Source: Alphaproteobacteria bacterium
Lineage (GTDB): Bacteria; Pseudomonadota; Alphaproteobacteria; Ferrovibrionales; Ferrovibrionaceae
DNA length: 64,000 bases
NCBI GenBank assembly: GCA_026126165.1
Contig: JAHCJR010000001.1
Location: 1-64,000, forward strand
Direction of reading: 5' to 3'
Shown here: piece by piece, positions 62,933 to 64,000 of the stretch
How the letters are laid out: every line of letters begins with the position of its first letter
Numbering within the stretch: position 1 is the first letter of the stretch
Program-made: the position numbers and the translations under genes
Notes under the pieces: model-generated
Told to the model about the DNA's origin: nothing
Database searches by the model: none
The model's input: only the letters and a program-made list of their open reading frames with translations

Positions 62933-64000
62933 TCACGCCAGCGGCAGAATGGCGCTGAACCGGCTGCCGCTCGAACTGGTGGCATCGAGCACAAGGTCGC
63001 CGCCGAGCCGCCGCGCCAACTCGCGCGCGATGGTCAGACCGACGCCGATGCCGCCCTGCTCGCGGCTGAGCACGCCGTTGCCGCCCTGCTCGAACTTCTC
63101 GAAGATGATCGCCTGCTTGTCCGGCGGCACCCCAGGACCAGTATCCCAGACGGTTATGGCGATTCGCCGGTCCGGCCGGGTGGCGATTTCCACCCCGACG
63201 CGACCGCCCGAAGGCGTGAACTTGACTGCATTGTTGAGCAGGTTGACCACGATTTGCACGGCACGCGTCGAGTCCACAAGCAGCATGGCGTTCAGCGGTC
63301 CTCGCGGCTCCTCGAGCCTGATCCCCTTGGCATTGGCCCGGCCGGCGACGATCCGGTACGCCTCGACCAGGAGATTGCCGAGCGGGACCTGGCGCAGCTC
63401 GATCTTCAGCGCCGCGTTCTCCACGCGCGCCAGATCGAGAATGTCGTCGATCAGTGTGAGCAGGTGGCGCCCGGACGCCAGGATGTCGTTGACATACTCC
63501 TGATAGCGTTCCGACAGAGTCCCGAACAGGCCCGACGCCATCGTTTCGGAAAAGCCGATGATGGCGTTGAGCGGCGTACGCAGTTCATGGCTCATCACCG
63601 CCAGGAAATCGCTCTTCGCCCGGCTCGATGCTTCGGCCGAGGCAAGCGCCACATCGAGCTGCTGGTTCTTTTCGCGGAGGGAGGAGAGGGTCGTCTCGAG
63701 CTCACGCTTGTAATGTTCGGCCGCCGCCTGCGCGCGCACCTGCTGCGTCACGTCGGTCGCCGTACCTCGGAAGCCGGCGAACTCGTCCGCCTCGCTGAAG
63801 ACCGGAACAGCGCCGAGATGGAAGGTGCGCACCTGCCCCCCCATGTCGCGCAGCGACACGGTCATGTCGCGGAATGCCTGGCGCAACCCGAAAGCCTTCT
63901 GCAGACGTTCGCGGTCGCGATCGGTGGCCGCGAACTCGTGCAGCGGTCTGCCACGCAGGATGGAAGGCGGCAGCCCGATGGCGTCGATGCTCCGGTCGGA
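62933..64000 (-). CDS. PAS-domain sensor histidine kinase, 5' end outside window
   Basis: The reading frame is open from the right edge, so the N-terminus is missing. The visible 355 codons begin in a PAS fold (SDRSIDAIGLPP...LHEF, then VFSEADEFAGFRGTATDVT as its end), then a coiled linker, a HisKA dimerisation helix with the phospho-accepting histidine in AVMSHELRTPLNAIIGFSE, and a HATPase domain with N box LLNNAVKFTP, G1 DTGPGVPPD, F box FEKFEQ and G2 GIGVGLTIA. No receiver domain follows. The partner regulator is not in the window. It is not the PrsK family by its visible parts. About 240 bp separate its stop from the PrsT start. Confidence 0.93.
   Translation of the reverse strand, partial: SDRSIDAIGLPPSILRGRPLHEFAATDRDRERLQKAFGLRQAFRDMTVSLRDMGGQVRTFHLGAVPVFSEADEFAGFRGTATDVTQQVRAQAAAEHYKRELETTLSSLREKNQQLDVALASAEASSRAKSDFLAVMSHELRTPLNAIIGFSETMASGLFGTLSERYQEYVNDILASGRHLLTLIDDILDLARVENAALKIELRQVPLGNLLVEAYRIVAGRANAKGIRLEEPRGPLNAMLLVDSTRAVQIVVNLLNNAVKFTPSGGRVGVEIATRPDRRIAITVWDTGPGVPPDKQAIIFEKFEQGGNGVLSREQGGIGVGLTIARELARRLGGDLVLDATSSSGSRFSAILPLA

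Overview
The window looks like a chromosomal segment of a GC-rich alphaproteobacterium, probably Rhodospirillales-like. The grounds are the high G+C by eye, the ETF-quinone oxidoreductase / TPR lipoprotein / ispE / tRNA-Gln order, a small SRP RNA just before dnaX-ybaB-recR, and a fused exosortase-EpsI protein. The genus cannot be fixed from the sequence. No IS element, integrase, phage gene or CRISPR array was seen.

Layout. (1) 1-5.8 kb, plus strand: end of an energy-converting complex operon (HyfE, HyfF, HyfG-like, HyfI-like). The large subunit has lost the N-terminal Ni-Fe cysteine pair, so it resembles Ehr ('energy-converting hydrogenase related') complexes, not an active hydrogenase. A SAM methyltransferase and a membrane class III adenylate cyclase follow, each overlapping the gene before it. 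(2) 5.9-20 kb, mostly core genes: tRNA-Gln, ispE, a TPR lipoprotein, ETF-QO, a variant uracil-DNA glycosylase, a lytic transglycosylase, moaB, the exosortase A/EpsI fusion, a CelD/FemAB-like acyltransferase, SRP RNA, dnaX, ybaB, recR and a 51-residue membrane peptide. (3) 20-46 kb, a large surface-polysaccharide region: nucleotide-sugar dehydrogenase, uronate epimerase, UDP-GlcNAc 2-epimerase, several GT4 glycosyltransferases, a GT/polysaccharide-deacetylase fusion, a flippase, an exosortase-associated O-glycosylation ligase, methyltransferase, and an SGNH-like/MBOAT acyl-transfer pair. Inside it (26-36 kb) lies an unusual block: beta-helix protein, large Tat-exported protein, DegT-like aminotransferase, ATP-grasp ligase, alpha/alpha-toroid protein and an asparagine-synthase-like protein without its glutaminase cysteine. 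(4) 46.5-55.4 kb: a 1798-residue RTX protein with its type I secretion ABC transporter and adaptor. (5) 55.6-64 kb: an exosortase-associated operon (PrsT TPR protein, FemAB-like protein, amidotransferase, sugar transferase) and the 3' part of a PAS histidine kinase.

How it fits together. Sections 3 and 5 supply precursors (likely UDP-GlcNAc-uronate, a 4-epimerised uronate and UDP-ManNAc), transferases, a flippase, a ligase and decorating enzymes for an exopolysaccharide or glycoprotein glycan tied to exosortase A sorting. No PEP-CTERM substrate, priming transferase, Wza-type exporter or Wzc-type kinase is in the window; they may lie beyond 64 kb or elsewhere.

The most novel observation is that the middle ~690 residues of the RTX protein and nearly all of the Tat-exported protein at 27.3-30.4 kb appear to be distant homologues. 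They look like two glycan-acting (possibly lyase-like) enzymes sent out by two different export routes from one polysaccharide locus. The second is the DegT / ATP-grasp / toroid / degenerate AsnB cassette, which may attach amino or amide groups to the uronic-acid-containing glycan.
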